From assembly GCA_021846965.1 (NCBI GenBank), contig JAJZWA010000002.1:62001-126000 (forward strand): a stretch of DNA of 64,000 bases. The letters run 5' to 3'. A program made the position numbers and the translations under genes. This DNA is from Pseudomonadota bacterium (lineage in GTDB: Bacteria; Pseudomonadota; Gammaproteobacteria; Burkholderiales; Burkholderiaceae_C). Of the stretch, positions 8,208 to 16,415 are shown piece by piece; within the stretch, counting starts at the first letter, position 1, and every line of letters begins with the position of its first letter. The notes below the pieces were generated by a model. The model made no database searches, was not told the origin of the DNA, and saw only the letters and a list, made by a program, of their open reading frames with translations.

Positions 8208-9553
8208 GCGAGTCGTCCGCCAGCGTGCTCGTGGTCGACGACGACGCGGATTTGTTGCGCCTGCTCGACATGCGCCTGCGCTCGGCCGGCTTCCGGCCGG
8301 TGCTGGCGGGCAGCGGCGAGCAGGCTCTGGCACGCCTGGCCGTGGCACGCCCGCGCGCCGTCATCACCGACCTGCGCATGCCGGGCATGGACGGCCAGGC
8401 CCTGTTCGAGCGCATCCATGGCGCCGATCCCTCGCTGCCTGTGATCATCCTCACGGCCCACGGCACGATTCCCGATGCCGTGGCGGCGGCCCAGCGCGGG
8501 GTGTTCGGCTACCTCACCAAGCCCTTCGAGGCGACGGAGCTGCTGGACCTGCTGCGCCGGGCCGTGGGCGAGGGCGCGGCGGGTCAGCCCGCATCCGGCG
8601 AGCCGCGCCTGGCCGGCATCGTGACGGCCAGCCCGCTGATGGCGGCGCTGCTCGATGAAGTGGTGCTGGTGGGGGCCAGTCAGGCCAACGTGCTGATCCA
8701 GGGCGAGTCGGGAACCGGCAAGGAGATGCTGGCGCGGGCCGTGCACGAGGCCAGCCAGCGGCGTGGTGGGCCCTTCGTGGCCATCAACTGCGCGGCGATT
8801 CCCGAGGCACTGCTGGAATCCGAGCTGTTCGGGCACGTCAAGGGCGCCTTCACCGGCGCCGACGTGGCCCGCAAGGGCCTGTTCCAGAGCGCGGCGGGGG
8901 GCACGGTGTTCCTCGACGAGATCGGGGACATGCCGGTGGCCCTGCAGGCCAAGCTGCTGCGGGTGCTGCAGGAGCGCGAGGTCCGCCCCCTGGGCAGCCA
9001 GCAGGCGGTGCCGGTGGACGTGCGCATCGTGTCCGCCACCCACCGCGACCTGGAGGCCCTGATCGCCGAGCAGGCCTTTCGCGAGGATCTGTACTACCGG
9101 CTCAACGTGGTCAACCTGCACATTCCTCCGCTGCGCGAGCGCCGTGAGGATATCGCCGCGCTGGCGCAGCACTTCGTCAGCACCCTGGCGGCCAAGCATG
9201 GGCGCCATGTGGTGGGTTTCGCGCCCGACGCGATGGAGGCCCTGATGCGCTTCGACTGGCCGGGCAACGTACGCCAGTTGATGAACGTGGTGGAGCAATG
9301 CTGCGCCTTGTGCACGACGGTGCGCATCCCGGCCGCGCTGGTGTCGCGCGCCCTGCGCAACAAGCCGGTGGAGATCCTGAGCTATGCCGAGGCCAAGGAC
9401 CGCTTCGAGCGCGATTACCTGATCCAGCTGATGAAGCTCACCGCGGGCCAGGTGTCCGAGGCGGCGCGCCTTGCGCAGCGCAACCGCACGGAGTTCTACA
9501 GGCTGCTGCAGAAGCACGAGCTTTCGCCCGCGCTGTTCAAGCAGCCCGAGTGA
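8204..9553 (+). CDS. glrR: Sigma-54 dependent response regulator GlrR (QseF-like)
   Basis: This 449-aa protein has three domains. The receiver (about 1-125) carries Asp12-14 and phospho-acceptor Asp56 in ITDLRMPGMDG. The AAA+ domain (about 140-370) carries Walker A GESGTGKE, the sigma-54-contacting loop GAFTGAD, Walker B GTVFLDEIGDM and the arginine-containing FREDLYYRLNV. The Fis-type helix-turn-helix is at the C-terminus (about 410-445, AARLAQRNRTEFYRLLQKH). As an enhancer-binding protein it should activate -24/-12 promoters. Sites fitting the enterobacterial GlrR consensus (TGTC-N10-GACA) and a sigma-54 promoter lie directly downstream at 9596-9788, in front of a small exported-protein gene. 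It is translationally coupled to the lipoprotein gene. Confidence 0.93.
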   Translation: MSESSASVLVVDDDADLLRLLDMRLRSAGFRPVLAGSGEQALARLAVARPRAVITDLRMPGMDGQALFERIHGADPSLPVIILTAHGTIPDAVAAAQRGVFGYLTKPFEATELLDLLRRAVGEGAAGQPASGEPRLAGIVTASPLMAALLDEVVLVGASQANVLIQGESGTGKEMLARAVHEASQRRGGPFVAINCAAIPEALLESELFGHVKGAFTGADVARKGLFQSAAGGTVFLDEIGDMPVALQAKLLRVLQEREVRPLGSQQAVPVDVRIVSATHRDLEALIAEQAFREDLYYRLNVVNLHIPPLRERREDIAALAQHFVSTLAAKHGRHVVGFAPDAMEALMRFDWPGNVRQLMNVVEQCCALCTTVRIPAALVSRALRNKPVEILSYAEAKDRFERDYLIQLMKLTAGQVSEAARLAQRNRTEFYRLLQKHELSPALFKQPE

Positions 9554-9595
9554 CCCGGCGCCCCTGTCGCCGGGGGCGCCGGGAGGGGGCTGCCA

Positions 9596-9613
9596 TGTCG
9601 CTGCATGGCGACA
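9596..9613. promoter_or_regulatory. GlrR binding site 1 (perfect TGTC-N10-GACA)
   Basis: TGTC at 9596-9599 and GACA at 9610-9613 are separated by exactly ten bases, a perfect match to the consensus described for GlrR/QseF in enterobacteria. The site starts 43 bases after the glrR stop and is followed by an A-run. Its centre is 63 bp from site 2, six helical turns, so both dimers would face the same side of the DNA. Confidence 0.75.
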
Positions 9614-9658
9614 AAAAAGGTCTTTTGCGGCGCTGAGTTGGCCCGATGGGCCCCAAAG

Positions 9659-9676
9659 CGTCGGCGTGTGGCGACA
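9659..9676. promoter_or_regulatory. GlrR binding site 2 (CGTC-N10-GACA, one mismatch)
   Basis: CGTC at 9659-9662 and GACA at 9673-9676 with a ten-base spacer match the GlrR consensus at seven of eight half-site positions. The right flank (GGCGACAAAA) is the same in site 1, giving a direct repeat of the half-site with its A-tail. The centre is about 131 bases upstream of the predicted start of transcription, a usual distance for sigma-54 enhancers. Confidence 0.7.
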
Positions 9677-9740
9677 AAACCACCGTGCCGACCCCCTTCG
9701 ATCAGCTCCCGCAACCGGGCCCCGATCGGGGCTGCCAGGC

Positions 9741-9753
9741 CAACTTCTTGAAT
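9741..9753 (-). promoter_or_regulatory. Candidate IHF site between the GlrR sites and the sigma-54 promoter
   Basis: Read on the minus strand this is ATTCAAGAAGTTG. It matches the IHF consensus WATCAANNNNTTR at all but one of the defined positions. It lies in a locally AT-richer patch midway between GlrR site 2 and the -24 element, the place where IHF commonly bends DNA to bring an enhancer-bound activator to sigma-54 RNA polymerase. Confidence 0.5.
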
Positions 9754-9772
9754 TTGCTGTGGAAATCGGATC

Positions 9773-9788
9773 TGGCATGGCGGTTGCT
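9773..9788 (+). promoter_or_regulatory. Sigma-54 (-24/-12) promoter
   Basis: TGGCATGGCGGTTGCT has the invariant GG (9774-9775) and GC (9786-9787) with exactly ten bases between them, and matches the fuller consensus TGGCAYR-N4-TTGCW. Transcription should start near 9799, leaving a leader of about 60 bases before the ATG of the small exported-protein gene, with AGGGAG about nine bases ahead of that ATG. Confidence 0.82.
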
Positions 9789-9858
9789 TCAAGGGAGGAG
9801 CAGACCGGCCGACGGGCAAGTGCTCCGGCAGGAACCGCAACCGCAGGGAGTTCCGACC

Positions 9859-10101
9859 ATGACCCAGTTTCGCTTGAGGACCTTGACCATCGCACTGGCA
9901 GGCTGCTGTGCGTGGGCGGGTGCGCAGGCCGCGGGCATGCCCCCGGAGTCCGCCGCCGCGGCCGCGCAGCTCGAAGCCGAGGCGGCCGCCGCGCCGGCCC
10001 AGGCCAGCGCACAGGCGCAAGGGAGCGCCGGGCACGAGCATGGCGCGACCCATGGTTCCCCGGCGCAGGCCGCTCCAGCCGCGGGCGAAGGCATGCACTG
10101 A
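9859..10101 (+). CDS. Small exported Ala/His-rich protein, predicted GlrR-sigma-54 target
   Basis: This 80-aa protein has a clear export signal: RLR then TLTIALAGCCAWAGAQA. Two processing routes are possible, a lipobox LAGC (Cys16) or a signal peptidase I site after AQA (residue 24). The mature part is almost all Ala, Gln, Glu and Gly, with a histidine cluster GHEHGATHG and a C-terminal GMH, which could bind metal. I recognise no family. An AGGGAG ribosome site precedes the ATG. The gene is flanked by a sigma-54 promoter and a strong terminator, so it is a single-gene unit. Low-complexity Ala-rich frames can be chance in this GC range; the signal sequence, ribosome site, promoter and terminator argue that it is real. 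Confidence 0.75.
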   Translation: MTQFRLRTLTIALAGCCAWAGAQAAGMPPESAAAAAQLEAEAAAAPAQASAQAQGSAGHEHGATHGSPAQAAPAAGEGMH

Positions 10102-10163
10102 TCGCGCCACCCACATCGCCCGGCGGTGCATGCAGACACCGCAGGGCTTCCGATCCCCCCTTG

Positions 10164-10190
10164 GCCAAGCCGCGTGCTTGGCATTTTTTT
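10164..10190 (+). terminator. Intrinsic terminator of the small exported-protein gene
   Basis: GCCAAGC (10164-10170), loop CGCGT and GCTTGGC (10176-10182) form a perfect seven-pair stem followed by A and seven T residues. It separates the GlrR-controlled gene from the DEAD-box helicase gene. Confidence 0.9.
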
Positions 10191-10266
10191 GCCCGTCGCC
10201 CGCGTCTTCGGCCCATGGCGCCAGCGTGTGGCGCACAATGTCGAGCCAAGTCCCAGCTTCGTAGCC

Positions 10267-12231
10267 ATGCCCGACGTCGAATCCCAGTCCCCCGTCTCCG
10301 ACGGCCCGCCCTCCGAGCCGAGCCCAGGCTTTGCCGATCTCGGCCTTCCGGAGGCCCTGCTCAGCGCGCTGCGCGACGTGGGCTACGAAAGCCCCTCGCC
10401 CATCCAGGCGGCGACCATCCCGCCCCTGCTGGAGGGGCGCGACGTGCTGGGCCAGGCGCAGACCGGCACCGGCAAGACGGCCGCTTTCGCGCTGCCCATC
10501 CTGGCGCGCGTCGACCCGGCTCGCCGCGAGACCCAGGCCCTGGTGCTGGCGCCCACGCGCGAGCTGGCCATTCAGGTGGCCGAGGCCTTCTCGCGCTATG
10601 CCTCGCATCTGGGCGGTTTCCACGTCCTTCCCGTCTACGGCGGCCAGAGCTACACGCCGCAACTGGCGGCCTTGCGCCGGGGCGCCCAGGTCGTGGTGGG
10701 AACGCCGGGGCGCATCATCGACCATCTGGATCGAGGCACCCTCAAGCTCGACTCCCTGCGCCATCTGGTGCTCGACGAGGCCGACGAGATGCTGCGCATG
10801 GGCTTCATCGACGACGTCGAGCGCATTCTCGCCAGCACGCCGCCGCAGCGCCAGGTGGCGCTGTTCTCGGCGACCATGCCCGTGGCCATCCGCGCCATCG
10901 CCCAGCGCCACCTGCGCGAGCCGGCCCAGATCACCATCAAGGCGCGCACGCGCACGGCCTCCGGAGTGCAGCAGCGCTACTGGATGGTCAGCGGCATGCA
11001 CAAGCTCGATGCGCTGACCCGCATCCTCGAGGTCGAGACCTTCGAGGCGATGATCGTGTTCGCGCGCACCAAGATGGCCACCGAGGAGCTGGCCGAGAAG
11101 CTGGCGGCACGCGGCTTCGCCACCGCCGCGCTGAATGGCGACATCCAGCAGGCGCAGCGCGAGCGCACCGTGCAGCGACTGAAGGACGGCCAGGTGGACA
11201 TCCTCGTGGCCACCGACGTGGCGGCGCGCGGCCTGGACGTCGATCGCATCAGCCATGTGGTGAACTACGACATCCCGACCGACACCGAGTCCTACGTGCA
11301 CCGCATCGGGCGCACGGGGCGAGCCGGGCGCAGCGGGCAGGCCATCCTGTTCGTCACGCCGCGCGAGCGCTACCTGCTGCAGGCCATCGAACGTGCCACG
11401 CGCCAGCGCATCGAGCCCATGCAGCTTCCCAGCGTGGAGGCGGTGAACGACCGGCGCACCGCGCGCTTTTTCGAGCGCATCAGCGAGGCGCGCGAGCAGG
11501 ACGAGGCCTTGCGCCCCTACCTCGCGCTGGTCGAACGCTATGAGCGCGAGCACAACGTGCCGGCGCTGGAGATCGCCGCGGCCCTGGCCAGCCTGCTGCA
11601 GGGCGGCAAGCCGCTGCTGCTGGGAGCCGAGGAGCAGGCGGCGCGCGCGCACGCGGTGCGCGAGCCCTACCAGAGCCGCGCCGTGCGCGAGACCCGCGCC
11701 GCGGGCGAGACGCCCCGGCCCCGGCCGTCCCGACCCGCGCCAGCCGGCGCGCCGCGCAGCCTGGAGCAACTGGCCGAGCAGGCCTTGTCGGACTTCGAGC
11801 AATCCCGGGCCGCGCAGGAGGACGAGGAGTCGCCTCGACGCAGGCGTGGGCCCCCGGGCGCGCTGAGCACCTACCGCGTGGAGATCGGGCGCGAGCACGG
11901 CGTGGAGGTGCGCAACCTGGTGGGGGCCATCGCCAACGAGACCGGGATGGACAACAGCCGCATCGGCAACATCGCGATTCGGCGTGACTACAGCCTGGTG
12001 GAGCTGCCGGCCGACATGCCGCGCGAGGTGCTGCGCATGCTGCAGCGCCTGCGCGTGCTGGGACGCCCGCTGCAGCTGACCCCGGCCGACGAGGGCGCCG
12101 CGCCGGCGCCGCGTTCCGCGGGGCCGCGCGACAGGGCGCCTTCGCGCGCGGGCGCCGCGCCGCGGGCCCCGGCGCGTGCCGCCGCGCCGCGCGCGAAGGC
12201 CCCGGCGCCCAGGCGCAAGCACGAACGCTGA
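10267..12231 (+). CDS. DEAD-box ATP-dependent RNA helicase (DeaD/CsdA type)
   Basis: This 654-aa helicase has all core motifs: the Q-motif region (YESPSPIQAATIP), motif I AQTGTGKT, Ia PTRELAIQ, II DEAD, III SAT, V VATDVAARGLDV and VI HRIGRTGRAGR. After the two RecA domains (to about residue 380) comes a Gln/Arg/Ala-rich connector and a DbpA-type RNA-binding domain (about 535-612, YRVEIGREHGVEVRNLVGAI), then a basic Ala/Pro/Arg tail. This is the layout of DeaD/CsdA, which unwinds RNA in ribosome assembly and mRNA decay. I chose the ATG at 10267 because an earlier in-frame ATG (10126) would run through the terminator just upstream. Confidence 0.93.
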   Translation: MPDVESQSPVSDGPPSEPSPGFADLGLPEALLSALRDVGYESPSPIQAATIPPLLEGRDVLGQAQTGTGKTAAFALPILARVDPARRETQALVLAPTRELAIQVAEAFSRYASHLGGFHVLPVYGGQSYTPQLAALRRGAQVVVGTPGRIIDHLDRGTLKLDSLRHLVLDEADEMLRMGFIDDVERILASTPPQRQVALFSATMPVAIRAIAQRHLREPAQITIKARTRTASGVQQRYWMVSGMHKLDALTRILEVETFEAMIVFARTKMATEELAEKLAARGFATAALNGDIQQAQRERTVQRLKDGQVDILVATDVAARGLDVDRISHVVNYDIPTDTESYVHRIGRTGRAGRSGQAILFVTPRERYLLQAIERATRQRIEPMQLPSVEAVNDRRTARFFERISEAREQDEALRPYLALVERYEREHNVPALEIAAALASLLQGGKPLLLGAEEQAARAHAVREPYQSRAVRETRAAGETPRPRPSRPAPAGAPRSLEQLAEQALSDFEQSRAAQEDEESPRRRRGPPGALSTYRVEIGREHGVEVRNLVGAIANETGMDNSRIGNIAIRRDYSLVELPADMPREVLRMLQRLRVLGRPLQLTPADEGAAPAPRSAGPRDRAPSRAGAAPRAPARAAAPRAKAPAPRRKHER

Positions 12232-12252
12232 ACCACGCGCCGCGCGGGCAGC

Positions 12253-13488
12253 ATGCTCAATCGCCTGTGGCTCGGCCTGTTTCTGGTCGCCGCTGCGGCG
12301 GCCGCCGGGCGCTGGCTGATCGGCGGCGATGCCGGGGTGTTCGCCGCCATCGTGGCCAGCCTGTTCGCCATGGCGAAGCTGTCGGTGGACGTGATGGTGC
12401 TGTTGTTCGGCACCTTGACGCTCTGGCTGGGGTTGCTGGCCATCGCCGAGCGCGCCCAGCTGGTGCAGGCGATGGCGCGCGCGCTGGGCCCGCTGTTCTC
12501 CCGGCTGATGCCCGAGGTTCCCCGTGGACATCCCGCGCTGGGCCTGATCACCCTGAACATGGCGGCCAACATGCTGGGGCTGGACAACGCGGCCACGCCC
12601 ATCGGCCTGAAGGCCATGCGCGAGTTGCAGGGCCTCAATCCCAGCCGCGACACGGCGAGCAACGCGCAGATCCTGTTCCTGGTGCTCAACGCCTCGTCCC
12701 TGACCCTGTTGCCCGTGAGTATCTTCATGTACCGCGCGCAGCAGGGGGCCAGCGATCCGACGGTGGTGTTCCTGCCCATCCTGCTGGCCACCAGCGCGTC
12801 CACGCTGGTGGGCCTGCTCAGCGTGGCGCTGGTGCAGCGCCTGCCCCTGCGCGATGCGCGCGCGCTGGGCTGGATGGCCGCGGGCCTGCTGCTGTACGCG
12901 GCGGCGCTGGCCGGCCTGGCCTCGCTATCGGCCGCCGCCCTGGCGCGGGTGTCGGACCTGGCGGGCAACCTCATGCTGTTCGGCGTGATCATCGCCTTCC
13001 TGCTGGCGGGGGCCTGGCGCCGCGTGCCTGTGTACGAGGCCTTCGTCGACGGCGCGCGCCAGGGCTTCGAGGTGGCGCGTGACCTGCTGCCCTACCTCGT
13101 GGCCATGCTGTGCGCGGTGGGGGTGTTGCGCGCCTCGGGCGCGCTGGACATGTTGCTGCAGCTGCTGCGCTGGAGCGCCCAGCACGCCGGGCTGGATACG
13201 CGCTTCGTCGATGCGCTGCCCACCGCGCTGGTCAAGCCCTTCTCGGGCAGCGCGGCGCGCGCCATGCTGATCGAGACCATGCACCACGACGGTGTCGACA
13301 GCTTTCCGGCGCTGACCGCCGCCACCATGCAGGGCAGCACCGAGACCACCTTCTACGTGCTGGCGGTCTATTTCGGGGCCGTGGGCATCCGGCGCGTGCG
13401 CCACGCCGTGGCCTGCGCGCTGCTGGCCGACCTGGCCGGGGTGCTGGCCTCGATCGCGGTGTGCTACTGGTTCTTCGGCTCGCGCTGA
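12253..13488 (+). CDS. Nucleoside-recognition (gate) domain membrane protein, SpmA-SpmB fusion type
   Basis: This 411-aa protein has about nine membrane segments and two nucleoside-recognition 'gate' domains: an SpmA-like half (to about residue 200, with LITLNMAANMLGLDNAATP) and an SpmB-like half (about 230-405, with PTALVKPFSGSAARAML). In sporulating Firmicutes the halves are separate proteins; fused forms are common in non-sporulating Proteobacteria, where the role is unknown, perhaps transport of a small solute. The gene starts 21 bases after the helicase and converges on pilU. Confidence 0.85.
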   Translation: MLNRLWLGLFLVAAAAAAGRWLIGGDAGVFAAIVASLFAMAKLSVDVMVLLFGTLTLWLGLLAIAERAQLVQAMARALGPLFSRLMPEVPRGHPALGLITLNMAANMLGLDNAATPIGLKAMRELQGLNPSRDTASNAQILFLVLNASSLTLLPVSIFMYRAQQGASDPTVVFLPILLATSASTLVGLLSVALVQRLPLRDARALGWMAAGLLLYAAALAGLASLSAAALARVSDLAGNLMLFGVIIAFLLAGAWRRVPVYEAFVDGARQGFEVARDLLPYLVAMLCAVGVLRASGALDMLLQLLRWSAQHAGLDTRFVDALPTALVKPFSGSAARAMLIETMHHDGVDSFPALTAATMQGSTETTFYVLAVYFGAVGIRRVRHAVACALLADLAGVLASIAVCYWFFGSR

Positions 13489-13498
13489 ACCGCCGGGC

Positions 13499-14632
13499 TC
13501 AGACGATGGCCAGGTACTCGGTTCCGCTGGCCGGGTCGGCCTGATCGCGCTTGCTGTCGAGCTTGATGCGCAGGCGCAGGTCGTTGACCGAATCGGCATT
13601 GCGCAGCGCGTCCTCGTAGGCGATGGTGCCCTGCTCGTAGAGGTCGAACAGGGCCTGGTCGAAGGTCTGCATGCCCAGCTCGCGGGAGCGCCGCATGACC
13701 TCCTTGATCTCGCCGACCTCGCCCTTGAAGATGTGATCCGCGATCAGCGGGGAGTTGATCATCACCTCCACCGCCGCCACCCGGCCGCGCCCGTCCTGGC
13801 GCGGTACCAGGCGCTGCGAGATCATGGCGCGCAGGTTCAGCGACAGGTCCATCAGCAACTGCGAGCGGCGCTCCTCGGGGAAGAAGTTGATCATGCGGTC
13901 CAGCGCCTGGTTGGCGCTGTTCGCATGCAGCGTGGCCAGCACCAGGTGCCCGGTTTCCGCGAAGGCCACCGCGTGGTCCATGGTCTCGCGGTCGCGGATC
14001 TCGCCCATCAGGATCACGTCCGGGGCCTGGCGCATGCTGTTCTTCAACGCGGCTTCCCAGCTGTCGGTGTCGAAGCCGATCTCGCGCTGCGTGACGATGC
14101 AGTTCTTGTGCGCATGCACGAACTCGATCGGATCTTCGATGGTCACGATGTGCCCGCGGCTGTTCTCGTTGCGCCAGTCCAGCAGCGCCGCCATGGAGGT
14201 GCTCTTGCCGCTGCCCGTGGCCCCCACCAGCACCATCAGCCCGCGCTTGCTCATCGCCAGATCCTCGAGCACGCGCGGCAGCCCCAGGGACTGGATGGAG
14301 GGGAGCTCCTGGGGGATCACCCGCAGGACCAGGCCGACCCGCCCCTGCTGCACGAAGGCGTTGACCCGGAAGCGGCCGATGCCCGGCGGAGCGATGGCGA
14401 AATTGCACTCCTTGCTGCGTTCGAATTCGGCCGCCTGGCGCTCGCTCATCAGCGAGCGCGCGAGAGCCTGCGTGTGCTGCGCGCTCAGCGACTGCGCCGA
14501 CACGCGGTGCACCTCGCCGTCGATTTTCATCGCCGGCGGGAAATCGGCGGTCAGGAAGAGATCCGAGCCGCCGCGCTGTACCAGGCTGCGCAGCAGATCC
14601 TGGACGAATTTCGAAGCCTGGTCGCGTTCCAT
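13499..14632 (-). CDS. pilU: Type IV pilus retraction ATPase-like protein PilU
   Basis: This 377-aa secretion-type ATPase has Walker A VGATGSGKST, the Asp box TIEDPIEFVHAH, Walker B VILMGEIRDRETM and the His box VLATLHANSANQAL. Its N-terminus (RGGSDLFLTADFPPAMKIDGEV) and longer C-terminal tail match PilU rather than PilT. PilU assists PilT in retracting type IV pili, acting at the cytoplasmic face of the inner-membrane platform. It is the last gene of the minus-strand set pilT / cNMP-binding protein / pilU and ends 10 bases from the convergent gate-protein gene. Confidence 0.94.
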   Translation of the reverse strand: MERDQASKFVQDLLRSLVQRGGSDLFLTADFPPAMKIDGEVHRVSAQSLSAQHTQALARSLMSERQAAEFERSKECNFAIAPPGIGRFRVNAFVQQGRVGLVLRVIPQELPSIQSLGLPRVLEDLAMSKRGLMVLVGATGSGKSTSMAALLDWRNENSRGHIVTIEDPIEFVHAHKNCIVTQREIGFDTDSWEAALKNSMRQAPDVILMGEIRDRETMDHAVAFAETGHLVLATLHANSANQALDRMINFFPEERRSQLLMDLSLNLRAMISQRLVPRQDGRGRVAAVEVMINSPLIADHIFKGEVGEIKEVMRRSRELGMQTFDQALFDLYEQGTIAYEDALRNADSVNDLRLRIKLDSKRDQADPASGTEYLAIV

Positions 14633-14654
14633 GAGCGGGTTTCCTGGTACGGAG

Positions 14655-15299
14655 TCACGCCGAGCTGCCCACCGTCGGGGCTCCGAGCTTGCGCAGACGC
14701 AGCGAAAGGCGTCGTGCCAGCGAGCCGACGATACGCACCGCCGAGGCCGGGTCGCGCTCGATGAGTTCGTCGAGCACGCGGGCCTCCAGCACCGCGATTT
14801 CCGAGGGCCGCAAGGTGGTGCAGTAGGAGGCGCGCGGGCCGGCGTCGAGCAGCGACATCTCGCCCAGCACGCTGCCGGCGCGCGATTCGGTCAGGCGCAC
14901 GCGCTCTCCCCAGGGCTGCTGGCGGTCCACCGCGATCACGCCGTGCAGCACGACGAACATGAAACTGCCCTGTTCGTTCTGCTCGATGATGTCGCGGTCC
15001 GCATCGACGGACCAGAACTCGAAGTGGCGGGCGCACTTGTCCAGATCCGGGCCCGACAGACCGGTCATGAAACGATCCTGGGCCCACAATTCGCGCAGGC
15101 GCCTGGCCCCTGGCTCCTGCGGCAGGCGCCGCGCGCCCAGGGCGCGCGCGCGCTCCGGCCATCCGAGCAGGGCGCTCGCGCCGGCCGACGGATCGTGGAA
15201 CCCGGTGGTGAAGAACTGGGATTCGCGAAAGCCTTCGCGCTCGGCCGGGGCGTCGCCGTTGGGGCGTTGGGGTCGCAGGAAGTCCAGGACTTTTTTCAT
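14655..15299 (-). CDS. Cyclic nucleotide-binding domain protein between pilT and pilU
   Basis: This protein of about 214 aa has one Crp-type cyclic nucleotide-binding domain (about residues 85-195). Visible are the beta-barrel start (FWSVDADRDIIEQNEQGSF), a VVLHGVIAV strand, and a phosphate-binding-cassette-like GSVLGEMSLLDAGPRASY. No helix-turn-helix follows, so it is a sensor or adaptor rather than a transcription factor. I prefer the start MKKVLDFLRP at 15299; an ATG nine codons upstream (15326) is also open. Its place inside the pil operon suggests ligand-dependent control of pilus retraction. Whether cAMP, c-di-GMP or neither binds cannot be told. Confidence 0.85.
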   Translation of the reverse strand: MKKVLDFLRPQRPNGDAPAEREGFRESQFFTTGFHDPSAGASALLGWPERARALGARRLPQEPGARRLRELWAQDRFMTGLSGPDLDKCARHFEFWSVDADRDIIEQNEQGSFMFVVLHGVIAVDRQQPWGERVRLTESRAGSVLGEMSLLDAGPRASYCTTLRPSEIAVLEARVLDELIERDPASAVRIVGSLARRLSLRLRKLGAPTVGSSA

Positions 15300-15368
15300 G
15301 GCATCCGATGGAGGCTGTGGAGGCATCGGCCGCGGGGGGCGCGGCCCGGCGTGCGACTGCCTGGGACT

Positions 15369-16415
15369 TCAGCCGCCGGGGAAATTCTCCGGTTGCTTGG
15401 CCTTGCTGCGCGCCTCGGCCGGCGAGATCAGGCTGCGGCGCACCAGGTCGGAAAGATTCTGGTCCAGGGTCTGCATGCCGTGCGCCTGGCTGGTCTGGAT
15501 CATGGAGTACATCTGCGCGACCTTGTTCTCGCGGATCAGGTTGCGGATCGCCGGAGTGCCGATCATGATCTCGTGCGCCGCCACGCGGCCGCTGCCGTCC
15601 TTGAGCTTGCACAGGGTCTGGGAGACCACTGCGATGAGGGCTTCGGACAGCATGGCTCGCACCATGTCCTTCTCGGCCGCGGGGAACACGTCGATGATGC
15701 GGTCGATGGTCTTCGGTGCCGAGGAGGTGTGCAGGGTGGCGAACACCAGGTGGCCCGTCTCGGAAGCCGTCAGCGCCAGGCGGATGGTCTCCAGGTCGCG
15801 CATTTCGCCCACCAGGATCGAGTCCGGATCCTCGCGCAGCGCCGAGCGCAGGGCGTTGGAGAAGCTCAGGGTGTGCGGCCCGACCTCACGCTGGTTGATC
15901 AGGCACTTCTTGGATTCGTGCACGAATTCGATCGGATCCTCGATGGTGAGGATGTGGCCGTATTCGTTCTCGTTCAGGTGATTGACCATCGCCGCCAGCG
16001 TGGTCGACTTGCCCGAGCCGGTGGGGCCGGTCACGAGCACCAGGCCGCGTGGCTTGAGCGCCAGGTCGCCGAAGATCTTCGGGGCGTTGAGGTCGTCCAG
16101 CGAGAGGATCTTGCTCGGGATGGTGCGGAACACGGCGCTGGCGCCGCGCTGCTGATTGAAGGCATTCACCCGGAATCGCGCCAGGCCATTGATCTCGAAG
16201 GAAAAATCGACCTCGAAATATTCCTCGTAGTGCTTGCGCTGGACATCGCTCATGATGTCGTAGACCATCGCATGCACCATCTTGTGGTCCAGGGGTTCGA
16301 CGTTGATGCGTCTCACATCGCCGTGGACCCGGATCATCGGCGGTAGTCCGGCCGACAGATGCAGATCCGATGCGTTGTTCTTCACGCTGAACGCCAACAA
16401 CTGCGTGATATCCAC
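15369..16415 (-). CDS. pilT: Type IV pilus twitching motility ATPase PilT
   Basis: This 348-aa retraction ATPase starts VDITQLLAFSVKNNASDLHL, typical of PilT. It has Walker A GPTGSGKST, Asp box TIEDPIEFVHES, Walker B ILVGEMRDLETI and the His box VFATLHTSSAPKTI. The C-terminal AIRNLIRENK motif of PilT is present. I chose the GTG at 16415: a strong CAGGGGGA ribosome site lies just ahead, and the resulting length is normal for PilT, whereas longer upstream frames would run into the divergent yggS promoter region. Confidence 0.95.
   Translation of the reverse strand: MDITQLLAFSVKNNASDLHLSAGLPPMIRVHGDVRRINVEPLDHKMVHAMVYDIMSDVQRKHYEEYFEVDFSFEINGLARFRVNAFNQQRGASAVFRTIPSKILSLDDLNAPKIFGDLALKPRGLVLVTGPTGSGKSTTLAAMVNHLNENEYGHILTIEDPIEFVHESKKCLINQREVGPHTLSFSNALRSALREDPDSILVGEMRDLETIRLALTASETGHLVFATLHTSSAPKTIDRIIDVFPAAEKDMVRAMLSEALIAVVSQTLCKLKDGSGRVAAHEIMIGTPAIRNLIRENKVAQMYSMIQTSQAHGMQTLDQNLSDLVRRSLISPAEARSKAKQPENFPGG

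Noticed and set aside
9496-12531. Very long open frame (about 1000 codons) on the minus strand opposite the DEAD-box helicase
   Set aside because: It is antisense to a gene with every helicase motif intact, its translation is a Gln/His/Arg/Ala-rich low-complexity string, and such shadow frames are expected in DNA of this GC content.
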